Positions 17,255-28,200 of a stretch of 64,000 nucleotides of DNA are shown piece by piece. Position numbers and translations under genes: made by a program. The DNA is from Pseudobacter sp. (GTDB taxonomy: Bacteria > Bacteroidota > Bacteroidia > Chitinophagales > Chitinophagaceae). The number at the start of each line of letters is the position of its first letter. Positions within the stretch are counted from its first letter, which is position 1. The notes under the pieces were generated by a model. The model saw nothing but the letters and a program-made list of their open reading frames with translations. It made no database searches and was not told the origin of the DNA. Location: the NCBI GenBank assembly GCA_017849455.1, contig JAFIGX010000015.1, positions 62,001-126,000 of the forward strand, in the 5' to 3' direction.

Positions 17255-17328
17255 CCGCAGGGGCGCCGTTTCACTGAGCCCTGCAACTAACGGGGGGCTG
17301 CGGGCCCTGTGTTGTTGCGCCCTTGCGG
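17255..17328 (-). ncRNA. Two-tier intergenic hairpin between susD and ABC genes
   Basis: An outer 12-bp stem (17255-17266 with 17317-17328, one G-U pair) encloses an inner stem (17278-17285 with 17299-17305, one bulge). The region is GC-rich and fills most of the gap. There is no U-tract, so it is not a classical terminator. It may be an mRNA-processing or stabilising structure that sets different levels for SusCD and the ABC genes. Whether it is a separate RNA cannot be told. Confidence 0.4.
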
Positions 17329-17338
17329 TGTGGAAGGA

Positions 17339-18742
17339 TTATTGCCTGTTGTCTCTCGGGTTTTGTTCCAGCAGTGGGTTAAGCCCCATCACTTTTTTGG
17401 GGATGGCCAGCAGATAGTTCTTGCTTTCGGGTGTGAGGGTGATGGTCTCGCCGCCCCAGTCCCTGCTGATATTCTGTTTGAAACGCGGGTCGAGATTGAG
17501 CCTTTTCAGGTCGAACCATCTCCAGCACTCGGAAAACAGTTCGAGCCTGCGTTCCCTCAATACGAGCTTCAGTGCATCGAGGTCGGACTGATTGCGGTTG
17601 AGGGCCACGAACTTGCCGGCGTTGAATCGTTTTTCACGCAGGAGGTTCAGATCATCGATCGCTTTGCCGGGCTCCGATAGGCGGGCATTGCATTCTGCGC
17701 GGACCAGGTAAAGGTCAGGCGTGGTAACGCCGCATTTGAAGAACCTTTCTTTCGGCCATATTGCATTGCCATGCAGGTTGGCCCCGAATGGAGGGGATTC
17801 GATCTCCATGAAATACAAGCGGCGGTCGCCATCGACATAAAGCGCCTTGAGCTGGTCCGTCATGTACACGGCCACCATATAGATCAGCTTATTGTTCGAT
17901 TCTTTATGCCATACCGCTTCCCGGTTATCGGAAGGTCTGTTGGGGAAACCTGCCAGTCCCAGGAATTTCGGTACCCCCGGTATATAATCATAGGCTTTAA
18001 AATCGTAGAGGTAATTGCTGATCTGCAGGGCAGCGTCTGCATGTGTCCTGGCCAGTTCATACTTACCTTCATAGAGATATACTTTTGCCAGGAGGCCGTT
18101 CACGCCTGCCTTGCTGGGATGATAATTGAACTCCGGGGTGGCGGGCAGGAGGTCGAGCGCTGTTTTCAGATCTTTCTCCACCAGTTCGTATACATCCTTC
18201 ACCGTTGCTCTTGCTTTGGCATCATTGATATCCGGTTTGAGGTAAAGCGGAACAGCAAGATCGGTAGCATAGGACGCCGGATTATAGTGTTTGCCGTAGA
18301 GATTGGCCAGTATGAAATAGGCATAGGCCCTTTGCGCCAGTGCTTCTCCTTTTGCTTTATTACGGAGCACTTCATCGGAGCCCAGGGCTACATCGATCTT
18401 GTCCAGCACTACATTGCATACATAGATCTGGCTGTAGAGGGTATTCCAGTCGCGGTTGTTGTCATTATTATTGATCATGATATAATCTTTCCACAGGTAA
18501 CCGTTCGCAAAATAATCTGCGCCGAAAAAGATCTTGTTCACTTCATCCTTATACACTTTGATCTCATCGTTGCCCAGGAAAGCATCGGCCGTACTGTAGA
18601 TGAACCCGTCATAATCGCACATCAACTGGTAATAGTCCTTGATGGTCTTGGGGATCACTTTCCCCTTTTCGTTGATATCGATGTACTTGTCGCAGCCCGT
18701 GAGCAGCGTGGCGACCAATAGGAGATTTAGCATTTTTTTCAT
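17339..18742 (-). CDS. RagB/SusD-family outer-membrane lipoprotein
   Basis: About 467 residues from the ATG at 18740-18742 (MKKMLNLLLVATLLTGCDKY), a clear lipoprotein signal with Cys at about residue 17. A longer frame to 18838 would overlap the upstream SusC gene and lacks a signal, so it was rejected. Helical repeats ('GEALAQRAYAYFILANLYGK', 'GLLAKVYLYEGKYELARTHA') and 'RERRLELFSECWRWFDLKRL' are the classic SusD TPR-like core and C-terminal motif. It follows SusC by 32 bases and is its substrate-binding lid. Confidence 0.95.
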   Translation of the reverse strand: MKKMLNLLLVATLLTGCDKYIDINEKGKVIPKTIKDYYQLMCDYDGFIYSTADAFLGNDEIKVYKDEVNKIFFGADYFANGYLWKDYIMINNNDNNRDWNTLYSQIYVCNVVLDKIDVALGSDEVLRNKAKGEALAQRAYAYFILANLYGKHYNPASYATDLAVPLYLKPDINDAKARATVKDVYELVEKDLKTALDLLPATPEFNYHPSKAGVNGLLAKVYLYEGKYELARTHADAALQISNYLYDFKAYDYIPGVPKFLGLAGFPNRPSDNREAVWHKESNNKLIYMVAVYMTDQLKALYVDGDRRLYFMEIESPPFGANLHGNAIWPKERFFKCGVTTPDLYLVRAECNARLSEPGKAIDDLNLLREKRFNAGKFVALNRNQSDLDALKLVLRERRLELFSECWRWFDLKRLNLDPRFKQNISRDWGGETITLTPESKNYLLAIPKKVMGLNPLLEQNPRDNRQ

Positions 18743-18774
18743 TGCGAGATAATATTTTGGTAGTAACGAATGAA

Positions 18775-21700
18775 TTACAGGTCGGCCCTCAGCCCAAACG
18801 TGTAAGTGGGAACAGGTGCGAAGTACAGATCGGCCCACCGGCGATTGATGGCTTCGGGATCATAGCCCTGCTTGTTCTTTTTCCATACGGCGATATCCGT
18901 AACCTGCGCCTGTAATTGAATGCCTCTGAATATCTTTCCGGTCACGGCCCTGGGCAGATCATAGGTAAGAGAAACATTGCTCAACCTGATGAAAGATGCG
19001 CTGGCCACTTTGTTATTGCCATTGAAATAGAATTGTCGCCGGGCATAAGGTTCATTATTAGTAGCATACAGGCCGGGAAGGTCCGTGAACGCTTCATCAC
19101 CGGGTTTGCGCCATCTTTTGTCGATATCGGCCATCATACCTCCGGTGGTTTGCAGGTAAGGGGTGGGCAGGCGCATGACATGGCCTAGTTGGAAGGTGAT
19201 GATAGGCGTGAGCGTGAATCCTTTCCAGGAGAAATTATTGATGAAGGAACCGTAATAGAGCGGTACTGTTGTGCCGGAGTATTCAAGCCAATTGATATTG
19301 GGCTGTGCCGATGCTATATCGGAAACGACCTCTCCTTTATCATTATACACTTGTGGATTCCCGTTATGATCGAGCCCTGCCCAGCGATAGCTGTAAAAAT
19401 AGTCGATGGGCCTGCCTTCGATTTCCCGTGCAGGGCCTCCGGCAAGGTAATTGTCGATATAGGGCGCCGGGTTATACACTTTGGTCACTTTGTTCTTGTT
19501 GAAGGAAAGATTGAGTGTCGAGTTCCACCTGAACTGCCCGGTGAGGATCTCGCCTGTGAGGCGGACATCGAAACCGATATTGCTCACGGAAGCTGTGTTC
19601 TTATAAACCTTTTCGAAACCCAGTGATGGGTCCGATTCAACTGGTCCCAGCAGGTCGTAGCTTTTCTTGATATAATAATCGAAGCTGGCCGACAGCCTTC
19701 TCTTCAGCATCACCATATCGAAACCGAAGTTGGTGCTGCGGGTGCTTTCCCAGCGAAGGTTGTTGTTCTCGGGGAAGGTGATCTTCAGGTAATCTTCACC
19801 GGTAGAATAGCTGTTTTTCATGGGAGTGGCTACCAGTACTTTGCTGGTCGATTTGTCGACATTGCCATTCACGCCGGTGGTAACGCGGAGCTTCAGGTCA
19901 TCTATAACATGCACTTTGAAGAACTGCTCCCTGCTTATATTCCAGGCTGCGCCTATGCTGTAGAGCGGGGTCATTTTATCATTGGTAGCAGCGCCGAAGA
20001 GGTTCGATTTGTCGATACGTGCGCTGGTGCTTACGGTATATTTATCTTCGAAAGTATAGGAGCCGTTGAAGAACATGGAGAAATAGCGGTTCTCGGATTC
20101 CCTCACAGGTCTCCATAATGGGGCAAGATTGTAGACCTGGCCGTTGTAGCCGGTAGCACCCTTGCTCAGCCGGTCTTCATCGACAAGGCTGTACGTGAGC
20201 TTTTCACGGTCGTAATTGAAAAAGCGGTCGTCTTTGTATTTGGAAGCAATGCGGTTCAGTTCAGTACCTGCGATGGCGCTGATGCGGTGGCGGGTACCGT
20301 TGAACTCCCGGTCGAAACGCAACTGGTTACGCCAGGTAGTGGTTTGCATACTTTGGGAATTGACCTGGTAAATAGTTCCACGCGGAAGGTTATAGAGGAG
20401 GGTATTGCCCGGTTGCACTACCGTGTACAGATTGATGGTATTGCGGGTATCATACAGCTGATCATTCTGGAAATTATCATACCGGTACTCATACCTTTCA
20501 TGTTGTATCCTGGTCTCGGCAGAGAATCCTTTGAAAACGTCATAATTCAAGCCCAGGCTGATGCGTGGGGCAAAGAAAAAACTGGTCTTGTCGCTGTTAT
20601 CGAAATTCTGTTTCAGGTTCTTGTCCCAGTTGTAATATCCCTTTTGCTCCCAGGTGCGGGCTGTTTCCCTACTCATCTGGCCCGACTGGTAAACAGGAAC
20701 ATAATTGCCATCGGCGTCCACGAAAAGCTCATAGGGACGCTGTCTGCCGAACTCATACATCGACACACCATTATCTTCCGACCTGGAATAGGATAGGTTG
20801 ATGTCCGCATCGAAGCGCAATTTCGACAGGAACTGGTAGCTGTTCTTGGCAAAGAGTGTGAAGCGTTTCTGGTCTTCGCGTTTGGAATATGGCTGGTTCT
20901 GTTGGTAGTTGAAAGAAATATAATATTTATTCAGGCTGGTGGAGCCTGCCACATTGAGGTTGTATTGCTGGTAGACCCCTTTGCGGAAGAAAAGGTCTTT
21001 CTGACCGAAAGAATTGTTATTTCTCAGTACATCGTATAGCCTGTTAGCCTCTGCTTCCGTGATCTCGCCTTTTGCCTGCTTGCGATAGATCTCGTAAGCC
21101 CTCGAATAACCGAAATTATTATCGGAGGTATTGAGGCTGAACCAGCCTTTGCGAAGTGCTTCGATCTCTACATCGATCATCTGGCTGGAATTGGCGAGAC
21201 GCAGGTCGGCCAGGTTGGGCATGTCTTCGATCCTGATGGAAGAAGAGAAGGAGAGGGTTGGTTTGCCGTTCACATTGCGGCCCCGCTTGGTGATGATCAC
21301 GATCACCCCATTGGAAGCGCGGGAGCCCCAGATGGAGGCGGCAGCCGCATCGCGCAATACTGTGATACTTTCAACGTCATTCGGATTAATGGTGGCCATG
21401 TCCAATGCTGAGGCGAAGCCATCCACCACTATCAATGGGGCCTGGGAAGCGTTGATGGAGCTTTTACCCCTTACGGAAATATTACCTCCATCTACCAGAA
21501 CGCCCGGCAGCAAATTCTTGAATTTATCCTGGATGCTGAGGGCGCCGATCTGTTTGTCCAGATCCACCGTGCTCACATGCGAGAAAGCGCCGGTAGCTCT
21601 TTCTTTGGCGATATATTGATAACCGGTGCTCACGAAATTCACCACGGCGGTATCGATCACGGTAGACCTGATAGCCAATGTGATGCTGAGAGAAAAATTA

Positions 21701-22371
21701 TCGCCCAGTTTGATCTCGCGGGTTTGGTAGCCCACGGAGCTGATCACGAGGATGGCCCCGGCCGGTGCATCGATCATGAACCGCCCTTCGGCATTGGTGC
21801 TGGTAGCAATATTGGCGCCTTTGATGGAAACGGTGGCAAAGGCGAGGGGTTGCCCATCGGGCCCTTTCACGATCCCAACATACGGAGGCGGTGGAAGAGG
21901 GTCGAAACCAATGGGTGGATCGGGAGCAGAGACGGACGGGGCTGATTTTACGATGATATTTTTTTCATCGATGGTATAGGTAAAGGGGGTGCCGTCGAAA
22001 CACTTGTCGAGCGCCACTTTCAGCGGTACGCTGTTCAGTTGAACGCTGATCCGGCCGATCTTTTCAAGGTCTTTTCTGAAAACGACAAAAGTGTAGCCGC
22101 TTTGTTGTTCAATGCTTTTAAACACCTGTTCTACCGGTGCCTTCCTCACAGACAGTGTGATGGTCTGTCCTTTTCCTTTGGCCGATACCTGGAGCAGCCC
22201 AAGGAGCATAAAAAGCATGATCAATTTCATGATGCGCAGTGTTTTTTGGTATGGCCAGGTGAGTATGGCCGTGTAGCTTTTCCGGAAAGCTTTGGGAATG
22301 TTCCGGGCCGCCTTCGTTCCATAAGTAAACGGGGCTTTAGCGCCCGGGGCATTCATACAAGTTAAATACAT
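18775..22371 (-). CDS. SusC/RagA TonB-linked transporter with N-terminal STN signalling domain
   Basis: 1,198 residues as drawn. The hydrophobic signal starts near residue 48 ('MKLIMLFMLLGLLQVSAKGK'), so the first 47 residues may be leader or an over-long start; other SusC proteins of this type are often annotated this way. Order: STN domain ('ITLSVRKAPVEQVFKSIEQQ'), carboxypeptidase-regulatory-like domain ('LPPPPYVGIVKGPDGQPLAF'), plug ('GVLVDGGNISVRGKSSINAS', 'APLIVVDGFASALD'), and barrel. STN transporters relay substrate binding to a FecR anti-sigma. The FecR gene (22529-23761) and its sigma factor (23863-24465) lie directly upstream in the same direction. Confidence 0.95.
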   Translation of the reverse strand: MYLTCMNAPGAKAPFTYGTKAARNIPKAFRKSYTAILTWPYQKTLRIMKLIMLFMLLGLLQVSAKGKGQTITLSVRKAPVEQVFKSIEQQSGYTFVVFRKDLEKIGRISVQLNSVPLKVALDKCFDGTPFTYTIDEKNIIVKSAPSVSAPDPPIGFDPLPPPPYVGIVKGPDGQPLAFATVSIKGANIATSTNAEGRFMIDAPAGAILVISSVGYQTREIKLGDNFSLSITLAIRSTVIDTAVVNFVSTGYQYIAKERATGAFSHVSTVDLDKQIGALSIQDKFKNLLPGVLVDGGNISVRGKSSINASQAPLIVVDGFASALDMATINPNDVESITVLRDAAAASIWGSRASNGVIVIITKRGRNVNGKPTLSFSSSIRIEDMPNLADLRLANSSQMIDVEIEALRKGWFSLNTSDNNFGYSRAYEIYRKQAKGEITEAEANRLYDVLRNNNSFGQKDLFFRKGVYQQYNLNVAGSTSLNKYYISFNYQQNQPYSKREDQKRFTLFAKNSYQFLSKLRFDADINLSYSRSEDNGVSMYEFGRQRPYELFVDADGNYVPVYQSGQMSRETARTWEQKGYYNWDKNLKQNFDNSDKTSFFFAPRISLGLNYDVFKGFSAETRIQHERYEYRYDNFQNDQLYDTRNTINLYTVVQPGNTLLYNLPRGTIYQVNSQSMQTTTWRNQLRFDREFNGTRHRISAIAGTELNRIASKYKDDRFFNYDREKLTYSLVDEDRLSKGATGYNGQVYNLAPLWRPVRESENRYFSMFFNGSYTFEDKYTVSTSARIDKSNLFGAATNDKMTPLYSIGAAWNISREQFFKVHVIDDLKLRVTTGVNGNVDKSTSKVLVATPMKNSYSTGEDYLKITFPENNNLRWESTRSTNFGFDMVMLKRRLSASFDYYIKKSYDLLGPVESDPSLGFEKVYKNTASVSNIGFDVRLTGEILTGQFRWNSTLNLSFNKNKVTKVYNPAPYIDNYLAGGPAREIEGRPIDYFYSYRWAGLDHNGNPQVYNDKGEVVSDIASAQPNINWLEYSGTTVPLYYGSFINNFSWKGFTLTPIITFQLGHVMRLPTPYLQTTGGMMADIDKRWRKPGDEAFTDLPGLYATNNEPYARRQFYFNGNNKVASASFIRLSNVSLTYDLPRAVTGKIFRGIQLQAQVTDIAVWKKNKQGYDPEAINRRWADLYFAPVPTYTFGLRADL

Positions 22372-22528
22372 AACTTTGTTGAAGTTTTGGGTTAATCAAT
22401 TGCAATTGTAACAGGTTTGTCTTTGGGTTGCCCAAACATATCGCCGGTGGTGAGTACCAGTCACTGCCGGTTTTTTTATGCAGTCAACCTTTTCTTTGTC
22501 AGGTGATCATAGCAGTAAAATTTTGAGT

Positions 22529-23761
22529 TTAGCGGGTTACAGTTATTGTTTTATTGTCGATAGTAAAATGAAGGTTTCCGGTAAGGCTTAATTTGTACAT
22601 CAGTCTTGAAATAGGCACATCGCGTGAAATATTCGCCATGATCTGTTCATTCGCCACATCATCCCTGAAAACGATCTTTACATCATACCAGCGCTCTACC
22701 TGCCGCATGGCATTGGCCAGGCTGATATTGGTGAAGGTGAAATTGTTCTTTGTCCAGGCGATGACCGGATCTGTGTCGACTGTCTGTACCAGGATCGCCT
22801 GTACAGGTGTCTGTGGCGATCCTTGTGATGAATGGGAGATGGCTGCCTGCTGGCCGGGCTTCAACGTAACTGAGTTCTGGCCTGCGTTTCCCCTGCTCAC
22901 TTTCACGCTTCCTTCAACCAGGGTGGTATTGATAGAGGGCTCATTCGCATAGGCGTTGACGTTGAAATGGGTTCCCAGTACTTCAATGGCCGAACCTTCT
23001 GTCCTGACGATGAATTTGCGGTCCTTCTCCCTGGCCACTTCGAAATAAGCCTCCCCCGTAACCTCCACCTGTCTTTTTTCCCTGTCGAACACGGCCGGGT
23101 ACCTGATGGAAGAAGCTGCATTGAGCCATACTTTGGTGCCATCGGGAAGGGTCAGCTTGTATTGTCCGCCTCGTGGCGTGCTCAGGGTATTATAGAGCAA
23201 TGCCCCGTTGGTAGTTGCATGCTTCGCATCATTCAACCGGTAATCCAGCGCACCATTATCTTTTTTCAACACCTCTACAGCGCCTTGCCGGGCGATATTG
23301 CCATTGGCGGCGCTATCGAGCATGATCTGCGAGCCGTCTGCCAGTGTAAGCACCGCCTTATTGCCACCTGGTAAAATATCTGCCTGTGCAGGGGGTTGTC
23401 CGGCAGGTGGATCGATATCCTTTGTTGCCCGGTGGTTGAAGAGCCAGAAAGCTCCCACTCCGAGGGCCAGCAATATGGCCGCGGCAGCGGCCACTTTCGG
23501 AAAGCTGAACAGCCGGCGTGTGACGGGCCGGGCGGGATGGCCCATCGATTGAACGATCTGTGTATACATGCTCTCCCAGTCGATCTTTTCCGCTTCTGCA
23601 CCGGCCTTTATCTGTGCAAACTGTTCGTCCATGAGCGGATGAAGCTGGTGGTCGGGGCTTTGACGGACCAGGGCATAGAGCTCTTCCAGTTCTTCCCGGG
23701 TACAGGCATTGATGGCAAACTGCCCGAACAGGTAATGGAGCCTGGCATTTTGATTGCTCAT
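22529..23761 (-). CDS. FecR-family anti-sigma factor
   Basis: 410 residues. A cytoplasmic N-terminal sigma-binding region (about 1-85) precedes one membrane span ('VAAAAAILLALGVGAFWLF', about 89-107). The periplasmic FecR domain follows ('STPRGGQYKLTLPDGTKVWL', 'GEAYFEVAREKDRKFIVRT', 'GTHFNVNAY'). The C-terminal DUF4974-like domain ('NISLANAMRQVERWYDVKIV') meets the STN domain of the transporter. It sits between the sigma gene and SusC-STN, completing a FecI-FecR-FecA-like cell-surface signalling chain. Confidence 0.95.
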   Translation of the reverse strand: MSNQNARLHYLFGQFAINACTREELEELYALVRQSPDHQLHPLMDEQFAQIKAGAEAEKIDWESMYTQIVQSMGHPARPVTRRLFSFPKVAAAAAILLALGVGAFWLFNHRATKDIDPPAGQPPAQADILPGGNKAVLTLADGSQIMLDSAANGNIARQGAVEVLKKDNGALDYRLNDAKHATTNGALLYNTLSTPRGGQYKLTLPDGTKVWLNAASSIRYPAVFDREKRQVEVTGEAYFEVAREKDRKFIVRTEGSAIEVLGTHFNVNAYANEPSINTTLVEGSVKVSRGNAGQNSVTLKPGQQAAISHSSQGSPQTPVQAILVQTVDTDPVIAWTKNNFTFTNISLANAMRQVERWYDVKIVFRDDVANEQIMANISRDVPISRLMYKLSLTGNLHFTIDNKTITVTR

Positions 23762-23862
23762 AAGGAAAGGTATTTAGCTGTTATGGTTTTTAGGGGTTTG
23801 TTCCAATATGACGAACGCGGATCATCCCAATAACCGCGTCATGAATGATTTTTTTTTCGGGA

Positions 23863-24465
23863 TCAGGAAAGTTTTTCCCAGTGATAGAGCCAGAATAGGA
23901 GCGCCAGTTTACCGGAATGCTGTTCCAGGTAAGTTTTGATGAGACGGAGCGTTTCTACGAGAATATTGTTCACACGGCTCCTGGAGAGCCCTGTGATCGC
24001 GGCGATCTCTTCATGAGAGAATTCCTTTTCGCGGCTGAGACGGTAGATATATTGTTTTTGTTGGGGGAGTTGGGCCACTGCCTGATCGATCAGTTGCTGG
24101 TATTCGCGGGAGAGCAGCAGTTCTTCGAGGGAATGGTCTTGCTGCGAAATATTGCTCCAGACCTCATTGATGAGCTTTTGTTCGCGGGCGGTCTTACGAA
24201 GATGGTCGAGCGTACGGTTGCGTACCATTTTATAAAGGTATTGACCAGGCTTTTCGATGACGGGGAGGGAGGCGCGGGAGGTCCAGAGGCGGGTGAAACA
24301 TTCCTGTACGATCTCTTCTGCGTCGGCAGCCGATTTGGTCATGGCCATGGCAAAGGTGAACAGCCTTTTGTTGTAGGTATCGAACAGGGTCCTGAAGGCC
24401 GGTTCATGACCCTGGGCCAACAGACGGATGAGTTCTTGATCGCTATCAGGAGGGTTGCTAAACAA
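23863..24465 (-). CDS. ECF-type RNA polymerase sigma factor
   Basis: 200 residues. Region 2: 'EPAFRTLFDTYNKRLFTFAM' and 'SAADAEEIVQECFTRLWTSR', with 'KPGQYLYKMVRNRTLDHLRK'. Region 4: 'VAQLPQQKQYIYRLSREKEF' and 'HEEIAAITGLSRSRVNNILV'. A hydrophobic C-terminal tail ('GKLALLFWLYHWEKLS') is common in Bacteroidota sigma factors of this group. First gene of the sigma-FecR-SusC-SusD unit; its partner anti-sigma starts 101 bases downstream. A minus-strand terminator at 24496-24528 separates it from the truncated sigma gene upstream. Confidence 0.95.
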   Translation of the reverse strand: MFSNPPDSDQELIRLLAQGHEPAFRTLFDTYNKRLFTFAMAMTKSAADAEEIVQECFTRLWTSRASLPVIEKPGQYLYKMVRNRTLDHLRKTAREQKLINEVWSNISQQDHSLEELLLSREYQQLIDQAVAQLPQQKQYIYRLSREKEFSHEEIAAITGLSRSRVNNILVETLRLIKTYLEQHSGKLALLFWLYHWEKLS

Positions 24466-24495
24466 TCGAGCCTTGGTTAAGGCTTAAAATTAGTC

Positions 24496-24528
24496 AAAAA
24501 AAAGACCCCCGGCAAGACTACCAGGGGT
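24496..24528 (-). terminator. Intrinsic terminator behind the truncated sigma gene
   Basis: On the minus strand an 8-bp stem (ACCCCTGG pairing with CCGGGGGT) with an 8-base loop is followed by CTTTTTTT. It ends transcription from the gene at 24670-25104 before the intact sigma gene at 24465. Confidence 0.75.
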
Positions 24529-24669
24529 GATTTACTAATCATTTCCATTAACACATTAACCCTTATCCTAAAAAAAGTTTACTAAAAAGTCTTTACACAG
24601 CGAAAGGTAGAGAACGGATTAAGATAGTTTCTTGATGTCGGTTGTTCGGTTACCAGGGACTTTGCTGTA

Positions 24670-25104
24670 TCAAGACTGGTTAATTGCATTTCGGCATAAC
24701 GACGGAAGGTTTTCGATCGGGTTATACTGGATCTCCCGCGGCACTTCCGGTCGAATGATCTCTTTTTCCATGTACTGTGAGGATTCCTGCCATATATAGG
24801 CCGACAGCTCCTCATCTTTCAATCCTTTCTGCACCTCATCGATGAACGCAAAACAGGCATCTCTGGTGGTGCTGTACAGGAAGGACTTTACCGCAACCAG
24901 GTCATCAAAATCCCTGCGACTGCTCCAGAGTGCTACAAAGGCATTCTCCACGATATGCTCGGCTGCCCGCGGCTGGTCCAGGATACGCTTGGAAAAAAAA
25001 CAAAGATCGAGATAGAACTGGTGAAAGATCAACGCAAAGGTATACGTATCACCAGCCCTTAACTTACGCATCGTGTCAGTGTTGTTGATATCCTGTTTGT
25101 TCAT
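24670..25104 (-). pseudogene. Truncated ECF sigma factor (region 2 only)
   Basis: About 144 residues from the ATG at 25102-25104. 'TYTFALIFHQFYLDLCFFSK' and 'AAEHIVENAFVALWSSRRDF' followed by 'AVKSFLYSTTRDACFAFIDE' match sigma region 2, including the W-x-x-R segment. The frame then reaches 'IENLPSLCRNAINQS' and stops, where region 4 should just begin; no region 4 helix-turn-helix is readable in any frame before the terminator at 24496-24528. It is either a decayed sigma gene or a small region-2-only protein able to bind RNA polymerase or an anti-sigma. It is divergent from the histidine kinase gene. Confidence 0.65.
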
Positions 25105-25250
25105 AAATCCGAATCTGACAGAACAAAAATGAATCAATCAATATTAATTGATCCCGGATGTTGACTTTTGGTTGGTGATCAGAAGAATTTCTGCTGTAAA
25201 CTTACAGTACCTCTCAGTATCAAAATGTAGTTTTTTATCTACACGTAAAA

Positions 25251-28200
25251 TTGAGTATCTTCAGAATCATAAAACTGAAACCTCTTCCAGTGCCATCCAG
25301 GTTTTGTACCATTTGTCTGCTTGCCTTAACTATGCTGTTTGCGCTTCCTGTGCGGGGCCAGACCGCCTCCAATACTGAACCGTATATCCTGGTCAGTTCC
25401 CTCAACGATAACAGCGGCCTGCCTCAGAATTCCATCATTGGGCAATATATTGACAGCAGCTCAGGAATGTTATGGCTGGCCACTTTCGGCGGATTGGTAC
25501 GCTACAATGGCATTTCCATCAAGGCCTTCAATCCCTCCACGAGAAGTACCCTTCTCACCAATAAGATGGTATGCCTTTTTAAAACTACCGGGGGCGAAGT
25601 ATATGGTATGAACACCTGCTCGCAGCTCATGAAGATCGGGCCGCAGGAGATCACCATCGATGACCGGTATAAGTGGATATGGGATAAATATGCCCGTTAT
25701 ATCTGGTTCAGGGGATATCTTCATTCGCTGGACCATATCGAAAAACTGGGCCGCCACTCCATGGGCCAGCCACCTTATTTTCCCGAACAACCCTCCTGGA
25801 CCCAGGCATCCTCCGATTATTATGTTACCGCCCTCCCCTCCGGGAGATATGCCGTGACCAACAGGAGCAATGAATTGCTGATATACCGGGATAGCATCCT
25901 GCTCAACAGGTTTGCCCTGCCCGTCAGGGATACCAGGACAGCACGGATCTGCTACAGCCGGGACAGGCTCATCGTGCTCGACGATCAGTTGAATGGCGCT
26001 TCTTATATCGTTTCCCCTTCACAGGTAACCCCCGTTCCCCTTGTATTGCAGGAAGACCTGGCGACGCTGAAAAAGAAATATCCCGGCAAAGGCAGATTGT
26101 ATTATAATGAACTGAATGAACAACTGATCTGGCAACTGAATAAAACGATCTATCTCCTTGAACCAGGCCCGGCCGGGATCATGATCAGTAACAGGATGGA
26201 GGTCGACAGCCTGCCCCAGGGCATCAACAATATTCTTTATTATCCCCGTCATCATACCTTATTCATAGGCACCACCTCGGAAGGATTGTACGTGTACAGG
26301 CTGAATAATTTTAACCAACTGCGTTATACAGCGCCCGACGACGATAACAATGTCAACAGCAACTATGCCCAGATCATACAGGATGGGCATTTGCTCCGCA
26401 CCTGCCGGAAAGTGATCTTCGACCTGTCTGGAAATGCCCCACCGGTGAAATCGAAAGGGCCCTATACCATCTGGTCTTCCTTCAGTTCAGATACCCGGAA
26501 TTCCTTCTATTCTCATAATGATGATTCGGTGAGCTATTATTCAGCCGATACGAAGTCTTTCACCACCGTTTATGTGAACCAGGACCAGTCTGCCCGTGAC
26601 CCGCAGGATATTATCAAATTCACCTGGCTCGACAACGCCACAGGCCGGCTCTGGATCATAGGCACCAGGAAATGGGGCTACCTGCTGCAGGGAAAATATC
26701 ATCAGATAACACCATTGAAAGCAGAAAGATTTCCCCTGGTATGCTATGCTGCCAGGCAGGGCGATCATCTCCTGCTGGCATCCGACAAAGGATTGATCAT
26801 ACTCGATCAGGATAATGGCGACTGGCGTTTTGCTCCCGGAACGGCCGGCAAGGAAATAAGGTTCATCCGCCTCGATCAGGATACCCGTCATTGCTGGTTC
26901 GGCACTTATGGCAATGGTTATGGTATCTATGATCTTGCCAGGGATAGGGCATTCATGCTTCCACTCGACCCCCGTTCTTACCTCTCCGTGGTCCACTCGC
27001 TCATCGACGATGGGAATGGATATATCTGGGCCACCACCAATAAAGGTCTGTTCAGGATGGGGAAAGAAAAATTGCTTCACTCCCTGGAAAGCAGGGATAG
27101 CGTACTGCTCGTGCACTATGATTATTTCGACCGGGAGGATGGGCTGTACACCAATGAATTCAATGGGGGAGGAATGCCGATCTATAACTGGTGGCAGAAC
27201 ATACTGACCACTTCCTCCATCAATGGTATTACCCTGTTCAGTCCCGATAATATTCCGTCTTATTATTGGGATGAACCGATCTATATAGATGATGCGGAAA
27301 CCTCACGGCGCAGGCATATCCTGCCATTGGCCGACAGCAGTTGGGAGTTCACGGCCGGCGAAAGGAATATCCACTGGAATATCAACAGGGCCTGCTGGCG
27401 CAATGCCTATGGGATGCGCATCGAGTACAGGCTTGATGATGAACCTCACTGGCAGGTATTGAACGACGGGGTTTCTGTTGTGCATCTCGAATCGCTCTCC
27501 CCCGGCCATCACGTACTGCATGTACGCAACTTCGCAGGAGGCACGGGCGATAACTATATTACGCAGTATTGCAGATTCTATATTGCTTATTACTGGTATG
27601 AGAAATGGTGGATCGTGCTCGCACTGGTGGCAGGCGCTATCGCTGCTTTCTGGATACTCCATGTACGCAATAAAAGATTGCTGAAACAAAAAAAGCGACT
27701 GGAAAGTACAGTGGCCGAACGAACGCAATCACTCAGCAATTCCATGGAAGAAGTGCTGCAGGCGAACCTGATGCTGGAAGAAGCCAATCTCTTCAAAACA
27801 AAACTGATCTCCATCCTGATGCATGATATCGCCGTGCCCATCTCTTCGATCGAAATGGTATCGGGCATGCTGCATAAAAAAGGCGACCGGGTAGATGGGG
27901 TAATGAGGAGTGATGCCTTGAAGGAGATCAACAATACGGCCAGGCAATTGATGTTGTTGTCGGACCAACTGATCCAATGGACCAGGATCCAGGAGAATAT
28001 CGCCCAGCCCATTACTGCGCAATTCCAGTTGAGGCCGGTGCTCGATGAGTTGGAAAAGGACCTGGCCGACGTGATGAAATGGAAAGAGAATACTTTCAGG
28101 AACAATGTGAGCGGGGATTTCACCATGGTGGCCGATTCTGTGCTCATCCATCACCTGGTCTTCAACCTGCTGATCAATGCCATCAAGTATACCGACCAGG

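Noticed and set aside
17771..18721. 316-aa plus-strand open frame
   Set aside because: Antisense to susD; no motifs.
22442..22480. Plus-strand terminator-like hairpin (CCGG...CCGG then T7)
   Set aside because: No plus-strand gene precedes it, and it lies upstream of the minus-strand SusC gene; significance unclear.
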